DNA of 64,000 bases from an uncultured Bilophila sp. (GCA_910585945.1 CAJUHZ010000010.1:21417-85416); one strand, 5' to 3'. Counted from the first letter of the stretch, positions 37,745-47,496 are shown. Numbers and translations: made by a program. Notes: generated by a model not told the origin, from the letters alone.

Positions 37745-39560
37745 TCACGAAGGCTATCAACCGCCGAAAAGCGGGCTTGTTCTGCTGCAATGCCTTGTGG
37801 GAGCGCTTTTTTTCATTTTTGTGACCCGGTTCTGGTATCTCCAGATCCACAAGGGGGAAGACTTCGCCCGGCAGGCGCAGAACAACCGCCTCCGCTACGA
37901 GCGGGTCTACGCCTCGCGCGGACTGATCCGCGACGTGAACGGCGAAGTGCTGGCCGAAAACCGCCCGGCCTTCGGACTTGCCCTGATCCGTGAAGACTGC
38001 CGGGACATTTCCGCCACGCTCGCGCAGGTCGGCCTCTGGCTGGACATGCCCTTTGACCAGCTTTTCGCCCGTTATCAGCAGGATATCCGCAAGGTGAAGC
38101 CGTTCGAGCCTGTGCTGCTGATCTCGGATATGCCGTTCGAGCTTGTGGCCCGCATCGAGGCCGAACTGATGCGCTGGCCTGGTCTGGAAATCGTGACCCG
38201 ATCCAAGCGCCATTATCCGGGCGGGAACGAGTTCGCGCACATTCTGGGCTATGTGGCCGAAGCCAATGAAAAGGAACTGGCTGCCGACGCCTACCTCTCC
38301 CTTGGCGACACCGTGGGCAAGCAGGGGCTTGAGTATGTGCTGGAACAGCGCCTGCGCGGGCGCAAGGGCAAATACAGCGTGGAAGTGGACGTGCTCGGGC
38401 GCTCGCTCGGCAAGACGCTCGACGAGGGGCCGCAAAATGGCGAAAACGTCCAGCTTTGCCTTGACGCCGAGCTGCAACGGAAAATCGCCGGAGTTCTTGG
38501 CGAGGCCACGGGGAGCGTGGTGGTGATGGAACCGGGCACGGGACGCCTGCGCGCCCTTGTGACCACCCCCTCCTATGACAACAACCTGTTTGTCGGCGGG
38601 CTTTCGAGCAAAACCTGGACGGAACTGCGGGACAACCCGCATCATCCCCTGCAAAACCGTGCCATTCAGAGCGTGTACCCGCCCGGATCGGTATGGAAGC
38701 TGATGATGGCCGGGCTGTTTCTCAAGGAAGGCGTGTCGCCGTCCCTGCGCATCAACTGTACGGGAGCGATCACGCTCGGCAACCGGGTGTTCCGCTGCTG
38801 GCGCAAGATCGGTCACGCGGGGGTGGACATGACCTCCTCGCTCATGCAGTCATGCGACGTGTATTATTATGTGCTTGGCGAAAAAATGGGCATCGATCGC
38901 ATAGACGCCTTTGCCCGCGCCTGCGGCTTCGGAGCGCCGACAGGCATCGATCTCCCCTATGAAAAATCGGGCCTTGTCCCGTCGCGCCCCTGGAAACGCC
39001 GGCGCACGGGCGAGGCATGGTACCGGGGGGAAACGCTTAATGTTTCCATCGGCCAGGGATATACCCTGGTGACCCCCTTGCAGATGGCCACCTTTGTCAG
39101 CGCGCTGCTCAACGGCGGCAAGCTGATGAAACCTCTCCTGCTCGCCACGGACGCGCCGGAGACGCGCGGCGAAATTCCGTACACGGATCAGGCGCGCGCC
39201 TTTGTGCTGGAGGGGATGCGCCTGACAGCCGAGCAGGGAACCGCCCGCGTCCTCAGACGTAACGATGCGGTGATCGGCGGCAAGACGGGCACGGCGCAGG
39301 TGGTGCGCATCCGCATGGTGGGCGAACGCCGGCAACGAACGGACGAAATGGCGTATTTCGAGCGCGATCATGCCTGGATCGCCTCCTGGGGGCGGCGCAA
39401 CGGCGAGGATCTTGTCGTCATCGTCATGCTGGAGCATGCCGGCGGAGGATCTTCCGCTGCCGGCCCTGTGGCCCGCAAGGTGTACGACGTGCTCTACAAC
39501 GTGACCCCGGCCGGCTTTGTCGGCCCGCCTGAACCGGCCGGCTTTCGGCGTGTTTCCTGA
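37728..39560 (+). CDS. mrdA: Penicillin-binding protein 2, elongation transpeptidase
   Basis: Class B PBP of 610 residues that cross-links peptidoglycan during side-wall growth. An N-terminal membrane helix (about 17-37) is followed by the PBP dimerisation domain (RGLIRDVNGEVLAENRPAF) and the transpeptidase domain. Catalytic motifs are S321-V-W-K324, S375-C-D377 and K519-T-G521. ATG 37728 (MKIQLDHEGYQPPKSG) is chosen, overlapping mreD. RodA follows 26 bp later. Confidence 0.95.
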   Translation: MKIQLDHEGYQPPKSGLVLLQCLVGALFFIFVTRFWYLQIHKGEDFARQAQNNRLRYERVYASRGLIRDVNGEVLAENRPAFGLALIREDCRDISATLAQVGLWLDMPFDQLFARYQQDIRKVKPFEPVLLISDMPFELVARIEAELMRWPGLEIVTRSKRHYPGGNEFAHILGYVAEANEKELAADAYLSLGDTVGKQGLEYVLEQRLRGRKGKYSVEVDVLGRSLGKTLDEGPQNGENVQLCLDAELQRKIAGVLGEATGSVVVMEPGTGRLRALVTTPSYDNNLFVGGLSSKTWTELRDNPHHPLQNRAIQSVYPPGSVWKLMMAGLFLKEGVSPSLRINCTGAITLGNRVFRCWRKIGHAGVDMTSSLMQSCDVYYYVLGEKMGIDRIDAFARACGFGAPTGIDLPYEKSGLVPSRPWKRRRTGEAWYRGETLNVSIGQGYTLVTPLQMATFVSALLNGGKLMKPLLLATDAPETRGEIPYTDQARAFVLEGMRLTAEQGTARVLRRNDAVIGGKTGTAQVVRIRMVGERRQRTDEMAYFERDHAWIASWGRRNGEDLVVIVMLEHAGGGSSAAGPVARKVYDVLYNVTPAGFVGPPEPAGFRRVS

Positions 39561-39586
39561 AAGCCCGGCCCGCGTTGGAACATGAT

Positions 39587-40699
39587 ATGGCATGGATTGA
39601 CAGACGGCTTCTGACACACATGAACTGGGGCTTGCTCAGCTTCACGCTGCTGCTGTTCGCGGTGGGCATCGGCAATCTGTATTCCGCCAGCGGCATTCGT
39701 CTGGAAGAGGGCATTGTTCAGTCGTCCTATTATCAGCGACAGATGATCTGGGGAATGATCGGCGCGGCGGCGATGCTTGCCTGCATGAGTTTCGACTATC
39801 GGCACCTGCAAAGTTTCGCTCTCCCGTTTTTTCTGTTCACGCTGCTTTGCCTGCTTATGGTTCCGATTTTCGGCAAGGTCATCTATGGCGCGCGCCGCTG
39901 GATCGACCTCGGGCCATTTCATTTTCAGCCGAGCGAACTGGCCAAGCTTGCCGTGCTGGTCATGGGGGCGAGGGTGCTTGGCGCGGACGGCGAAGCTCTC
40001 GACTGGAAGCGCCTGGCGCAGGTTCTGTGCGTCGGGCTTGCGCCGGCGGCGCTCATCTTCATGCAGCCGGATCTCGGAACGGCGTTGACCGTATTGGCCC
40101 TGCTTGGCGGGATGATCCTCTACCACGGCCTCCAGCCGCGCGTCTTGCGCATCTGCATTTTGGTCATTCCCCTGCTGTTGCCGGCGGCGTGGTTCGGGAT
40201 GCACGATTATCAGCGCCAGCGCATCATGACCTTCCTCGACCCCTCAAGCGATCCGCGCGGTTCGGGGTACCATATTATTCAATCGCAAATCGCCATTGGT
40301 TCCGGCCAGATATGGGGCAAGGGCTTTCAGCAGGGCACACAGAGCCAATTGCGGTTTCTGCCTGAAAAACATACCGATTTCGCCATTGCCGTGTTCGGGG
40401 AGGAGTGGGGGTTTGTCGGCTGCGTTCTTCTGATGGCCTTGTTTTGTTGCTTTCTTTTGAGTATCTTTTCAACCGTCCGGAGCGCCAAGGATCGTTTCGG
40501 AAGCACTTTGGCGGCCGGCATTTTCATTTATTTTTTCTGGCAGATGCTGGTCAACGCCGGGATGGTTGTCGGGATCATGCCGGTTGTCGGCATTCCCTTG
40601 CCGTTTTTGAGCTATGGGGGGAGCGCCACTGTCGTGAATTTCGCGTTGCTTGGGCTGGTGCTGAATATTTCGATGCGGCGTTTTTTGTTCAAAAGCTAG
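39587..40699 (+). CDS. rodA: RodA, SEDS peptidoglycan glycosyltransferase
   Basis: Polytopic membrane glycosyltransferase that pairs with PBP2. It has 370 residues with about ten transmembrane helices. SEDS signatures include GARRWIDLGPFHFQPSELAKL, PDLGTALTVL, HTDFAIAVFGEEWGF, and GIMPVVGIPLPFLSYGGSATV near the end. ATG 39587 is taken as the start; a TTG at 39575 is in frame. Confidence 0.95.
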   Translation: MAWIDRRLLTHMNWGLLSFTLLLFAVGIGNLYSASGIRLEEGIVQSSYYQRQMIWGMIGAAAMLACMSFDYRHLQSFALPFFLFTLLCLLMVPIFGKVIYGARRWIDLGPFHFQPSELAKLAVLVMGARVLGADGEALDWKRLAQVLCVGLAPAALIFMQPDLGTALTVLALLGGMILYHGLQPRVLRICILVIPLLLPAAWFGMHDYQRQRIMTFLDPSSDPRGSGYHIIQSQIAIGSGQIWGKGFQQGTQSQLRFLPEKHTDFAIAVFGEEWGFVGCVLLMALFCCFLLSIFSTVRSAKDRFGSTLAAGIFIYFFWQMLVNAGMVVGIMPVVGIPLPFLSYGGSATVVNFALLGLVLNISMRRFLFKS

Positions 40700-40955
40700 T
40701 GTCCTTCTGCAAGGGCGGGCACTACAAAATCCGTAAGGAGCCTGTGGCGGAGCAGCTTCCGTGAACGAGTGGAAACCCCGCTCTTTTGCGGATGACCCTG
40801 TAAAACAATCCACGCATGAATATGTGAGAGACGTTTTGTAATCAGGCGCTGGAGCTTCTCCAGGTGAAAATGTTCTGCCGACTGCGCGAGCAGACAGCCG
40901 CCGGGAAGGCGACGGAACCGTCTCGCGGGGCGACAAAACCGGCAAGGAGTCCGTT
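40700..40955. other. Intergenic region between rodA and the bactofilin gene
   Basis: The 256 bases hold no convincing gene. There are partial inverted repeats (GTAAAAC near 40800 and GTTTTGTAA near 40834) but no clear terminator or promoter. A small untranslated RNA cannot be excluded. Confidence 0.3.
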
Positions 40956-41315
40956 GTGGGCAAAGACGAGATCAATGCTTTTCTTGGTTCAGGCACGGTA
41001 TATCACGGCAAACTGACGTTTCAGGGGGCCGTGCGGATCGACGGGAAGTTTACCGGCGAAGTCGTTTCGGAAGGCGCGCTCATCGTGGGCAAGGATGCCG
41101 TTATCGAGGGCACTCTTGATGTGGGCGAACTTGTGCTGAGCGGCTCCTTCAGCGGGGAGACAAGGGCTTCCCGCCGCGTGACGATCCATCGAACCGGGGC
41201 GTTCCTCGGCCAATTGCGCACCGCGGCCCTGGTTGTGGAGGAAGGCGCCGTCATCGACGGCCAGATCAGCATGAAGAATGACCCCGCCGATGCCGTTGAC
41301 GGCGAAAGGGGATAG
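40956..41315 (+). CDS. Bactofilin (polymer-forming cytoskeletal protein)
   Basis: Beta-helical cytoskeletal protein of 119 residues. The core is a run of short repeats (GKLTFQGAVRIDGKFTGEVVSEGALIVG, EGTLDVGELVLSGSFSGE) with Val/Ile/Leu at inward positions, as in BacA/CcmA. It starts at GTG 40956; AAGGAG at 40944-40949 lies 6 nt upstream and decides this. In Helicobacter the bactofilin CcmA works with Csd peptidases to curve the cell, and a Csd4-like enzyme is encoded at 2297, so a shared shape role is plausible. Confidence 0.9.
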   Translation: MGKDEINAFLGSGTVYHGKLTFQGAVRIDGKFTGEVVSEGALIVGKDAVIEGTLDVGELVLSGSFSGETRASRRVTIHRTGAFLGQLRTAALVVEEGAVIDGQISMKNDPADAVDGERG

Positions 41316-41456
41316 CGTTTTTTGCGCGCCCGCCCGTTGGTGGAAAAATGACGGCAACATCGTGATTGAAATGACTCTTTTCAATCGCGGCAGGCTCCGG
41401 AGACGCGACATGCGTGATTTGCCGGCGTGGGGAGCCGTCTTTCCCCCAAAGTGGCT

Positions 41457-41485
41457 TTGACATGATGCTCTCATCAGGGTATAGA
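41457..41485 (+). promoter_or_regulatory. Sigma-70 promoter of the ATP synthase operon
   Basis: Perfect TTGACA (41457-41462), a 17-nt spacer and TATAGA (41480-41485), about 40 bp before atpF'. The spacer holds TGATG-CTCT-CATCA, a small inverted repeat that could bind a regulator. Confidence 0.75.
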
Positions 41486-41524
41486 TTTCTCGTTCCATGA
41501 TTTTTCACAGGGGGAGTTACCGGC

Positions 41525-41941
41525 GTGATCGACATCAACATTACAGCGGCAATCCAGTTGGTGAATTTTCTCGTGACGCTGGCGGCGCTCAATTATCTGC
41601 TCATCCGTCCCGTCCGGGAAACGATTCGCAAGCGCAAGGAACTCATGTCCGGGCTGGGGCGCGAGATCGACGGCTTTCTTGAAGAGGCGCAGACCCGCTT
41701 GGCCGGTTACGAGGCTGCCCTGACCGCCGCCCGGAATGACGCTTCCGCCCTGCGAAAGGAAGCACGGGCCGAGGCCGAGGCGGAAGAAAAAGCCATTCTG
41801 GCGCGCGCCGGCCGGGAAGCGCAGGCGTCCATTCAGGCCGGACAGGCTTCCGTACGAGCCGAGGCGGACGCGGCCTATGCAGCCTTGCGCAAGCAGGTGC
41901 CGGCGTATGCCGACGCCGCCCTGGCCAGGCTTCTCGGATAA
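41525..41941 (+). CDS. F-type ATP synthase subunit b'
   Basis: Peripheral-stalk subunit of 138 residues with an N-terminal membrane helix (about 5-26) and a long Ala/Glu/Arg-rich coiled coil. Starts at GTG 41525 behind GGGGGAG. The next gene encodes a second, longer b subunit, so the stalk is a b/b' heterodimer, as in Desulfovibrio. Confidence 0.88.
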   Translation: MIDINITAAIQLVNFLVTLAALNYLLIRPVRETIRKRKELMSGLGREIDGFLEEAQTRLAGYEAALTAARNDASALRKEARAEAEAEEKAILARAGREAQASIQAGQASVRAEADAAYAALRKQVPAYADAALARLLG

Positions 41942-41966
41942 CTTTCATGGTGCGCAGGGGGTAGAT

Positions 41967-42596
41967 TTGAACGCGCTCTGTTCTTTCTTCAAGTCGGTGG
42001 ACGGTCTTGTCGCCATCGGGGGCATTGTTCTGCTCGGGGTGGTCTCCCATTACGGGAGCCCGTACAACCCGTGGATCAATCTTTTGGCGCGCGTGGGCAA
42101 TATCGCCATCTTTCTCTATATCATCTGGCGTGTAGCGGGAAAGTCGTTCCTCGCCGCCATGAGCGCGCGCCGGGCGGAAATTGCCGAAACCCTCGACAGC
42201 CTGGCCCGACGCAAGCGCGAAGCGGAAGAGCGCCTGCGCGAACTTGAAGAGCGCATTTCCGGCCTTGACGCGGAACGGCGGGAGATTTTGGAAGAAAGCA
42301 AGAAGCAGGCCGAGACCTTGCGCGCTTCGATTGTCGCCCAGGCCGAGGCGGACGCCGAACGCATCCGCGAACAGGCGTCGCGCGCCGCCGACAGCGAGGC
42401 GAAGGCCGCGAGGGACGCCTTGCGCGCCCAACTGGCTGATGAAATCGTGCTCGCGGTGGAAGAGGTTCTGAAGACGCGTCTCGCATCCTCGGGCCGCGGT
42501 TCCGGAAAGGGCGGCGACGCCGAAAAGGACGAAGGCTTGGCCGCGGGGCACGCTCGGCTTATTGACAACGCGTTGAAAAGGGTGGTGCTGCATTGA
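41967..42596 (+). CDS. atpF: F-type ATP synthase subunit b
   Basis: Second stalk subunit. From TTG 41967 (AGGGGG 5 nt upstream) it has 209 residues with hydrophobic segments at about 15-27 and 35-55, followed by a long coiled coil (about 65-170). No ATG exists at the right place; a GTG at 41997 is an alternative start. Its stop overlaps the atpH start. Confidence 0.85.
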   Translation: MNALCSFFKSVDGLVAIGGIVLLGVVSHYGSPYNPWINLLARVGNIAIFLYIIWRVAGKSFLAAMSARRAEIAETLDSLARRKREAEERLRELEERISGLDAERREILEESKKQAETLRASIVAQAEADAERIREQASRAADSEAKAARDALRAQLADEIVLAVEEVLKTRLASSGRGSGKGGDAEKDEGLAAGHARLIDNALKRVVLH

Positions 42597-43153
42597 AAGG
42601 CGATATCGTAGCCCGGCGTTATGCCCACGCCCTGTTCTCTCTGGGACGGGAGAGCGGCGAGGCGACGCTTGACCTTTACGGCAAGGCGCTTTCCGCCCTG
42701 GCGGAACTGACGGAAGCTTCGCCCGATCTTGCCCGCGCCTTTCGCGCTCCGGTCATCAGCACGGCGGAAAAGCGCAACGTCGTTCTGCGCCTGCTGGCGC
42801 TGATCGGGCCGGCGGGAGAAGACCGGATCGTGCGTGATTTCTGCCTCTTGCTGACGGACAAGGAGCGTCTCCCCCTGCTTGGGGATATCGCCGCCCGCTT
42901 CAATGCGCTTCTTGACGCGGAAAAGGGCGTCGCGCGCGGGGAACTGGCCACTGCCGTCCCCCTGAACAAAAAGCGCCGCACCCAGGCCATTGCGACGCTT
43001 GAAAAACAGCTCGACAAAAAACTCGTCCTGCGTTTCGAGGTAGACCCGACCATTCTCGGCGGGATGGTTCTGCGGATCGGTGACACGGTCCTGGACGCCA
43101 GCCTCAGAGCGCAGTTGAACAGCCTCAGGGACACCATCAAGAGAGGTATGTAG
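42593..43153 (+). CDS. atpH: F-type ATP synthase subunit delta
   Basis: Connects the F1 head to the peripheral stalk. It has 186 residues: a six-helix N-terminal domain (VARRYAHALFSLGRE) and a C-terminal part with LRFEVDPTILGGMVLRIGDTVLDASLRAQL, the family signature. It starts with TTG 42593, overlapping the atpF stop by 3 bp. Confidence 0.93.
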   Translation: MKGDIVARRYAHALFSLGRESGEATLDLYGKALSALAELTEASPDLARAFRAPVISTAEKRNVVLRLLALIGPAGEDRIVRDFCLLLTDKERLPLLGDIAARFNALLDAEKGVARGELATAVPLNKKRRTQAIATLEKQLDKKLVLRFEVDPTILGGMVLRIGDTVLDASLRAQLNSLRDTIKRGM

Positions 43154-43156
43154 AAC

Positions 43157-44665
43157 ATGCATGTCAATGCGGACGAGATCAGCAGCATCATCAGGGAACA
43201 GATCCACAACTACGAACAGCGTGTGGACGCCGTGGAAACCGGCGCCGTGCTGTCCGTGGGGGATGGAATCGCCCGCGTGTATGGCGTGCAGAACGCCATG
43301 TCCATGGAACTGTTGGAGTTCCCTGGCGGTTTGCTCGGGATGGTGCTGAATCTTGAAGAGGACAATGTGGGGGTTGCTCTGCTCGGTGACGACACCGGCA
43401 TCAAGGAGGGCGATCCGGTCAAGCGCACGGGGCGCATCTTCTCCGTGCCCATCGGGGATGCGGTCATGGGCCGGGTTCTCAGCCCGCTCGGCGTGCCGCT
43501 GGATGGCCTTGGCCCGGTCAACGCCGCCGAATACAGCCCCGTGGAAGTGAAAGCCCCCGGCATCATCGCCCGCAAGAGCGTGCATGAGCCGATGGTCACC
43601 GGCATCAAGGCCATTGACGCCATGACTCCTATCGGACGGGGTCAGCGCGAGCTTGTCATCGGTGACCGTCAGACCGGGAAAACGGCAATCTGCATCGACG
43701 CCATTCTCGCGCAGAAAGGCTCCGATGTGCATTGCTTCTATGTGGCCATTGGGCAAAAGCGTTCCACAGTGGCTCTTGTGGCGGACACGTTGCGCAAGCA
43801 CGGCGCGATGGAGTACACAACCATCATTTCGGCCACCGCGTCGGAACCCGCTCCGCTGCAATACATCGCGGCCTATTCCGGCTGCACCATGGCGGAATAT
43901 TACCGCAACAACGGCAAGCACGCCCTCATCGTGTATGACGACTTGTCCAAGCAGGCGGTGGCATACAGGCAGATGTCCCTGCTGCTCCGCCGTCCTCCGG
44001 GACGCGAAGCGTACCCCGGCGACGTTTTCTATCTGCATTCGCGCCTGCTGGAGCGGGCCGCCAAGGTGAACGACAGCCTGGGCGCCGGTTCGCTGACAGC
44101 ATTGCCGATCATTGAAACCCAGGCCGGCGACGTTTCAGCCTACATCCCCACCAACGTGATTTCCATCACGGATGGTCAGGTGTACCTTGAACCCAACCTG
44201 TTCAACGCCGGTATTCGCCCGGCCATCAACGTGGGCCTCTCTGTCTCCCGCGTGGGCGGCGCGGCGCAGATCAAGGCGATGAAACAGGTGGCAGGCACCA
44301 TGCGTCTTGATCTCGCCCAGTATCGGGAACTGGCCGCTTTCGCCCAGTTTGGCTCCGATCTCGACAAGGCGACAAAATCCAAGCTTGAACGCGGCGCGCG
44401 GCTGGTGGAACTGTTGAAACAGCCCCAGTACCGGCCCATGCCCACGGAAGAGCAGGTGGTTTCCATGTACGCGGCAACCAGGGGATTCATGGATGACGTG
44501 CCTGTGTCGGGCGTTCAGGCGTTCGAGGCGGAACTGCTTGAGTTTGTGCGTGGCTCGAAGGCGGACATTCTGACCGATATCAAGACGCGCAAGGCGCTTG
44601 ATGCGGATTTGGAAGGCCGTCTGAAGGACGCCATTCTTGAGTTCAAAAAGAGCTACAAAGCCTAG
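43157..44665 (+). CDS. atpA: F-type ATP synthase subunit alpha
   Basis: Non-catalytic nucleotide-binding subunit of F1, 502 residues. Walker A GDRQTGKT is at 169-176, then the ATPase alpha/beta signature region near PPGREAYPGDVFYLHSRLLERAAK and the C-terminal helical domain. Lies 3 bp after atpH. Confidence 0.98.
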   Translation: MHVNADEISSIIREQIHNYEQRVDAVETGAVLSVGDGIARVYGVQNAMSMELLEFPGGLLGMVLNLEEDNVGVALLGDDTGIKEGDPVKRTGRIFSVPIGDAVMGRVLSPLGVPLDGLGPVNAAEYSPVEVKAPGIIARKSVHEPMVTGIKAIDAMTPIGRGQRELVIGDRQTGKTAICIDAILAQKGSDVHCFYVAIGQKRSTVALVADTLRKHGAMEYTTIISATASEPAPLQYIAAYSGCTMAEYYRNNGKHALIVYDDLSKQAVAYRQMSLLLRRPPGREAYPGDVFYLHSRLLERAAKVNDSLGAGSLTALPIIETQAGDVSAYIPTNVISITDGQVYLEPNLFNAGIRPAINVGLSVSRVGGAAQIKAMKQVAGTMRLDLAQYRELAAFAQFGSDLDKATKSKLERGARLVELLKQPQYRPMPTEEQVVSMYAATRGFMDDVPVSGVQAFEAELLEFVRGSKADILTDIKTRKALDADLEGRLKDAILEFKKSYKA

Positions 44666-44676
44666 ACGAGACAGCC

Positions 44677-45555
44677 ATGCCCTCGCTGAAAGACGTAAAA
44701 TCGAAAATTGCCGGCGTCGGCAAGACCAAGCAGATCACCAAGGCCATGAATATGGTGGCTTCGGCGAAACTGCGCGGCGCCCAGGCCCGTATTGAGCGGT
44801 TCCGGCCTTACGCGGAGAAGTATCGGGATGTCCTGAGCGACGTCGCCGCCAAGGCGGACGGCGCGGCGCATCCGTTGCTTGAGCGGCGGACGGAACGTCA
44901 TGTGACGGTCGTCGTTCTGGCGACGTCGGATCGCGGTCTGTGCGGCGGCTTCAACGCCATGCTGATCGCCAGGGCCCTGGATATCGCCGCCGAACGCGCG
45001 AGGGAAGGCGGAACGGTCAAATTCATCTGCGTGGGGAAGAAGGGGCGAGACGCCATTCGCAAAAGCGGTTACGAGATCCTTTCCGCATATACCGATTTGG
45101 GGAGCGTGGATTTCGGCATAGCCGCCGGCATCGGCAAGGACGTGGTCAGCGGCTACATCAACCGGACGATGGATGAGGTTGTTGTGGTGTACGGCCGCTT
45201 CGTGACCGTTTCACGTCAGGCGGCGACGGCATTGCCCGTGCTGCCTGTCCAGCCGGCGGCCGCCGAAGCTCCTGCAAGGCAGGAGGAAGGCGCGGCCGAA
45301 GACTATGTCTACGAGCCGCGGGTGGCGAGCCTTCTGGCGACGTTGCTTCCCCGCTTTGTGAATGTGCAGATCTACCGCGCTCTTCTGGATACGGCGGCAA
45401 GCGAAAACGCCGCCCGGATGACCGCTATGGACAATGCCACGCGCAACTGCGATGAAATGGCCGCCGCCCTGACGCTGCTGTACAACAAGACGCGCCAGGC
45501 CTCCATCACCAACGAGCTTATTGACATCGTCGGCGGCGCGGAAGCCCTGCAATGA
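44677..45555 (+). CDS. atpG: F-type ATP synthase subunit gamma
   Basis: Rotor shaft of F1, 292 residues. N-terminal helix MPSLKDVKSKIAGVGKTKQITKAMNMVASAKLR and C-terminal helix ENAARMTAMDNATRNCDEMA plus LTLLYNKTRQASITNELIDIVGGAEAL match the family. A Pro/Ala-rich insert lies near 190-205. Confidence 0.97.
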   Translation: MPSLKDVKSKIAGVGKTKQITKAMNMVASAKLRGAQARIERFRPYAEKYRDVLSDVAAKADGAAHPLLERRTERHVTVVVLATSDRGLCGGFNAMLIARALDIAAERAREGGTVKFICVGKKGRDAIRKSGYEILSAYTDLGSVDFGIAAGIGKDVVSGYINRTMDEVVVVYGRFVTVSRQAATALPVLPVQPAAAEAPARQEEGAAEDYVYEPRVASLLATLLPRFVNVQIYRALLDTAASENAARMTAMDNATRNCDEMAAALTLLYNKTRQASITNELIDIVGGAEALQ

Positions 45556-45580
45556 CCGAAGGCAAGGGAGTGAGCAAGTT

Positions 45581-46999
45581 ATGAGTGCAAATATCGGCAA
45601 AATCGTTCAGGTCATCGGCGCGGTCGTTGACGTGGCGTTTCCGGACGGTCAGTTGCCAACAATTCTGACCGCGCTGGAAATCAAAAACCCCAACAATCCG
45701 GACGCGCCGAACCTGATCTGCGAAGTTGCGCAACACCTTGGCGACGACGTGGTCCGCACCATCGCCATGGACGCGACGGAAGGGCTTGTCCGGGGCATGG
45801 AGGCTGTCGACACCGGCAAGCCGATCATGGCCCCGGTGGGCGCGGCGTCCCTGGGCCGGATCATGAACGTCGTCGGCCGGCCCGTGGATGAAATGGGTCC
45901 CATAGAGGCCAGCGCGTACCTGCCTATCCACCGCGAGGCCCCCACGTTTACCGACCAGAACACCTCCGTTGAACTGCTTGAAACGGGCATCAAGGTTGTG
46001 GACCTGCTTGTGCCTTTCCCGAAAGGCGGGAAAATGGGGCTGTTCGGCGGGGCCGGCGTGGGCAAGACGGTTATTTTGATGGAGATGATCAACAATATCG
46101 CCAAGCAGCATGGCGGCATCTCCGTGTTCGCGGGCGTGGGAGAACGCACCCGCGAAGGGAACGACCTGTACCATGAAATGAAGGATGCGGGCGTCCTGGA
46201 AAAAGCTGCCCTCGTCTACGGGCAGATGAACGAACCTCCGGGAGCGCGTGCGCGCGTCGCCCTGACAGCCCTGACCTGCGCCGAATACTTCCGTGACGAA
46301 GAGAATCAGGACGTGCTTCTCTTCATCGACAATATCTTCCGCTTCACGCAGGCGGGTTCGGAAGTGTCGGCTCTGCTCGGCCGCATGCCTTCGGCCGTGG
46401 GTTACCAGCCCACGCTCGGAACCGACCTTGGTTCGTTGGAAGAACGCATCACGTCCACGACAAAGGGTTCGATCACCTCGGTGCAGGCCGTGTATGTGCC
46501 CGCCGACGACTTGACCGACCCCGCGCCGGCCACCACCTTCTCGCACCTGGACGGAACGCTCGTGCTTTCCCGCCAGATTGCGGAACTGGGTATCTACCCC
46601 GCGGTGGACCCCCTGGACTCCACCTCCCGCATTCTTGACCCGAATGTGGTGGGCGAAGAACATTACGCGGTAGCCCGGGGCGTGCAGCAGGTTCTGCAAA
46701 AGTACAAGGAATTGCAGGATATCATCGCCATTCTCGGCATGGACGAACTTTCGGACGAGGACAAGCTTGTCGTGAGCCGCGCGCGGCGCATCCAGCGGTT
46801 CCTTTCCCAACCGTTCCATGTGGCCGAAACCTTCACCGGCACGCCGGGCGTGTATGTGAAGCTGGAAGATACCGTCAAGGGATTCAAGGGCATTCTCAAC
46901 GGCGATTATGATCACCTTGCCGAAGGCGATTTCTTCATGGTCGGCGATATCGACATGGCCCTGGCGAACTACCGCAAGAATCAGGAAGCAAACGGCTAG
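45581..46999 (+). CDS. atpD: F-type ATP synthase subunit beta
   Basis: Catalytic subunit of F1, 472 residues. P-loop GGAGVGKT at 156-163, catalytic GERTREGNDLYHEM, Walker B LLFIDNIFRFTQAG and DELSDEDKL in the C-terminal DELSEED region. ATG 45581 is the family start. Confidence 0.98.
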   Translation: MSANIGKIVQVIGAVVDVAFPDGQLPTILTALEIKNPNNPDAPNLICEVAQHLGDDVVRTIAMDATEGLVRGMEAVDTGKPIMAPVGAASLGRIMNVVGRPVDEMGPIEASAYLPIHREAPTFTDQNTSVELLETGIKVVDLLVPFPKGGKMGLFGGAGVGKTVILMEMINNIAKQHGGISVFAGVGERTREGNDLYHEMKDAGVLEKAALVYGQMNEPPGARARVALTALTCAEYFRDEENQDVLLFIDNIFRFTQAGSEVSALLGRMPSAVGYQPTLGTDLGSLEERITSTTKGSITSVQAVYVPADDLTDPAPATTFSHLDGTLVLSRQIAELGIYPAVDPLDSTSRILDPNVVGEEHYAVARGVQQVLQKYKELQDIIAILGMDELSDEDKLVVSRARRIQRFLSQPFHVAETFTGTPGVYVKLEDTVKGFKGILNGDYDHLAEGDFFMVGDIDMALANYRKNQEANG

Positions 47000-47037
47000 A
47001 TTGTCCTTTCGCCGTATGACTGTGTGAGGAGCCGGAT

Positions 47038-47451
47038 ATGGATGCAACGCTCCACTTGGAGATCGTGACGCCGGATCGGACGGTGGCGAGCAAGCCCGTG
47101 TCGTATGTGGGCGTGCCGGGTGTGGAGGGCGAATTCGGTATCCTGCCGAATCACGTTCCTCTTCTTTCGGCCCTGGGCATCGGCGATCTGTATTTTCGCT
47201 GTGAGGAAAAAAACAACGAACCGTGGCATGTCTTTGTTTCCGGCGGCTTTGTCGAAGTTTCCGGGAACAGGGTGACGGTTCTGGCCGAAGCGGCTGAACT
47301 TGCCGAAACAATTGACATAGCCCGTGCCAACGCCGCGAAAGAACGTGCGGAAGCCCGCCTGGCGGCGCAGGGAGAGAATATCGACCTTGACCGGGCGCGT
47401 CTGGCTCTGCATCGTGCCGTGAGCAGAATCAGCATTGCCGGTCTTGTCTGA
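47038..47451 (+). CDS. atpC: F-type ATP synthase subunit epsilon
   Basis: Regulatory rotor subunit, 137 residues: beta-sandwich (LHLEIVTPDRTV, GVPGVEGEFGILPNHVPLLSAL) and two C-terminal helices. Last gene of the operon, followed by a strong terminator hairpin. Subunits a and c are not in this operon and must lie elsewhere. Confidence 0.95.
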   Translation: MDATLHLEIVTPDRTVASKPVSYVGVPGVEGEFGILPNHVPLLSALGIGDLYFRCEEKNNEPWHVFVSGGFVEVSGNRVTVLAEAAELAETIDIARANAAKERAEARLAAQGENIDLDRARLALHRAVSRISIAGLV

Positions 47452-47467
47452 AAACGATCGTCCTTGA

Positions 47468-47496
47468 GGGCCTTCGCGGAAACGCGAAGGCCCTTT
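47468..47496 (+). terminator. Terminator of the ATP synthase operon
   Basis: A perfect 11-bp stem GGGCCTTCGCG-GAAA-CGCGAAGGCCC with a GAAA tetraloop, followed by TTT, beginning 17 nt after the atpC stop. Confidence 0.8.

Noticed and set aside
40700..40955. A known structured RNA (6S, SRP or riboswitch) between rodA and bactofilin
   Set aside because: None of the conserved core sequences of those RNAs could be matched by eye.
42116..44038. A 640-codon open frame opposite atpF-atpH-atpA
   Set aside because: Spans three real genes on the other strand; not plausible as a protein gene.
45518..47311. A 597-codon open frame opposite atpD-atpC
   Set aside because: Antisense shadow across two certain ATP synthase genes.
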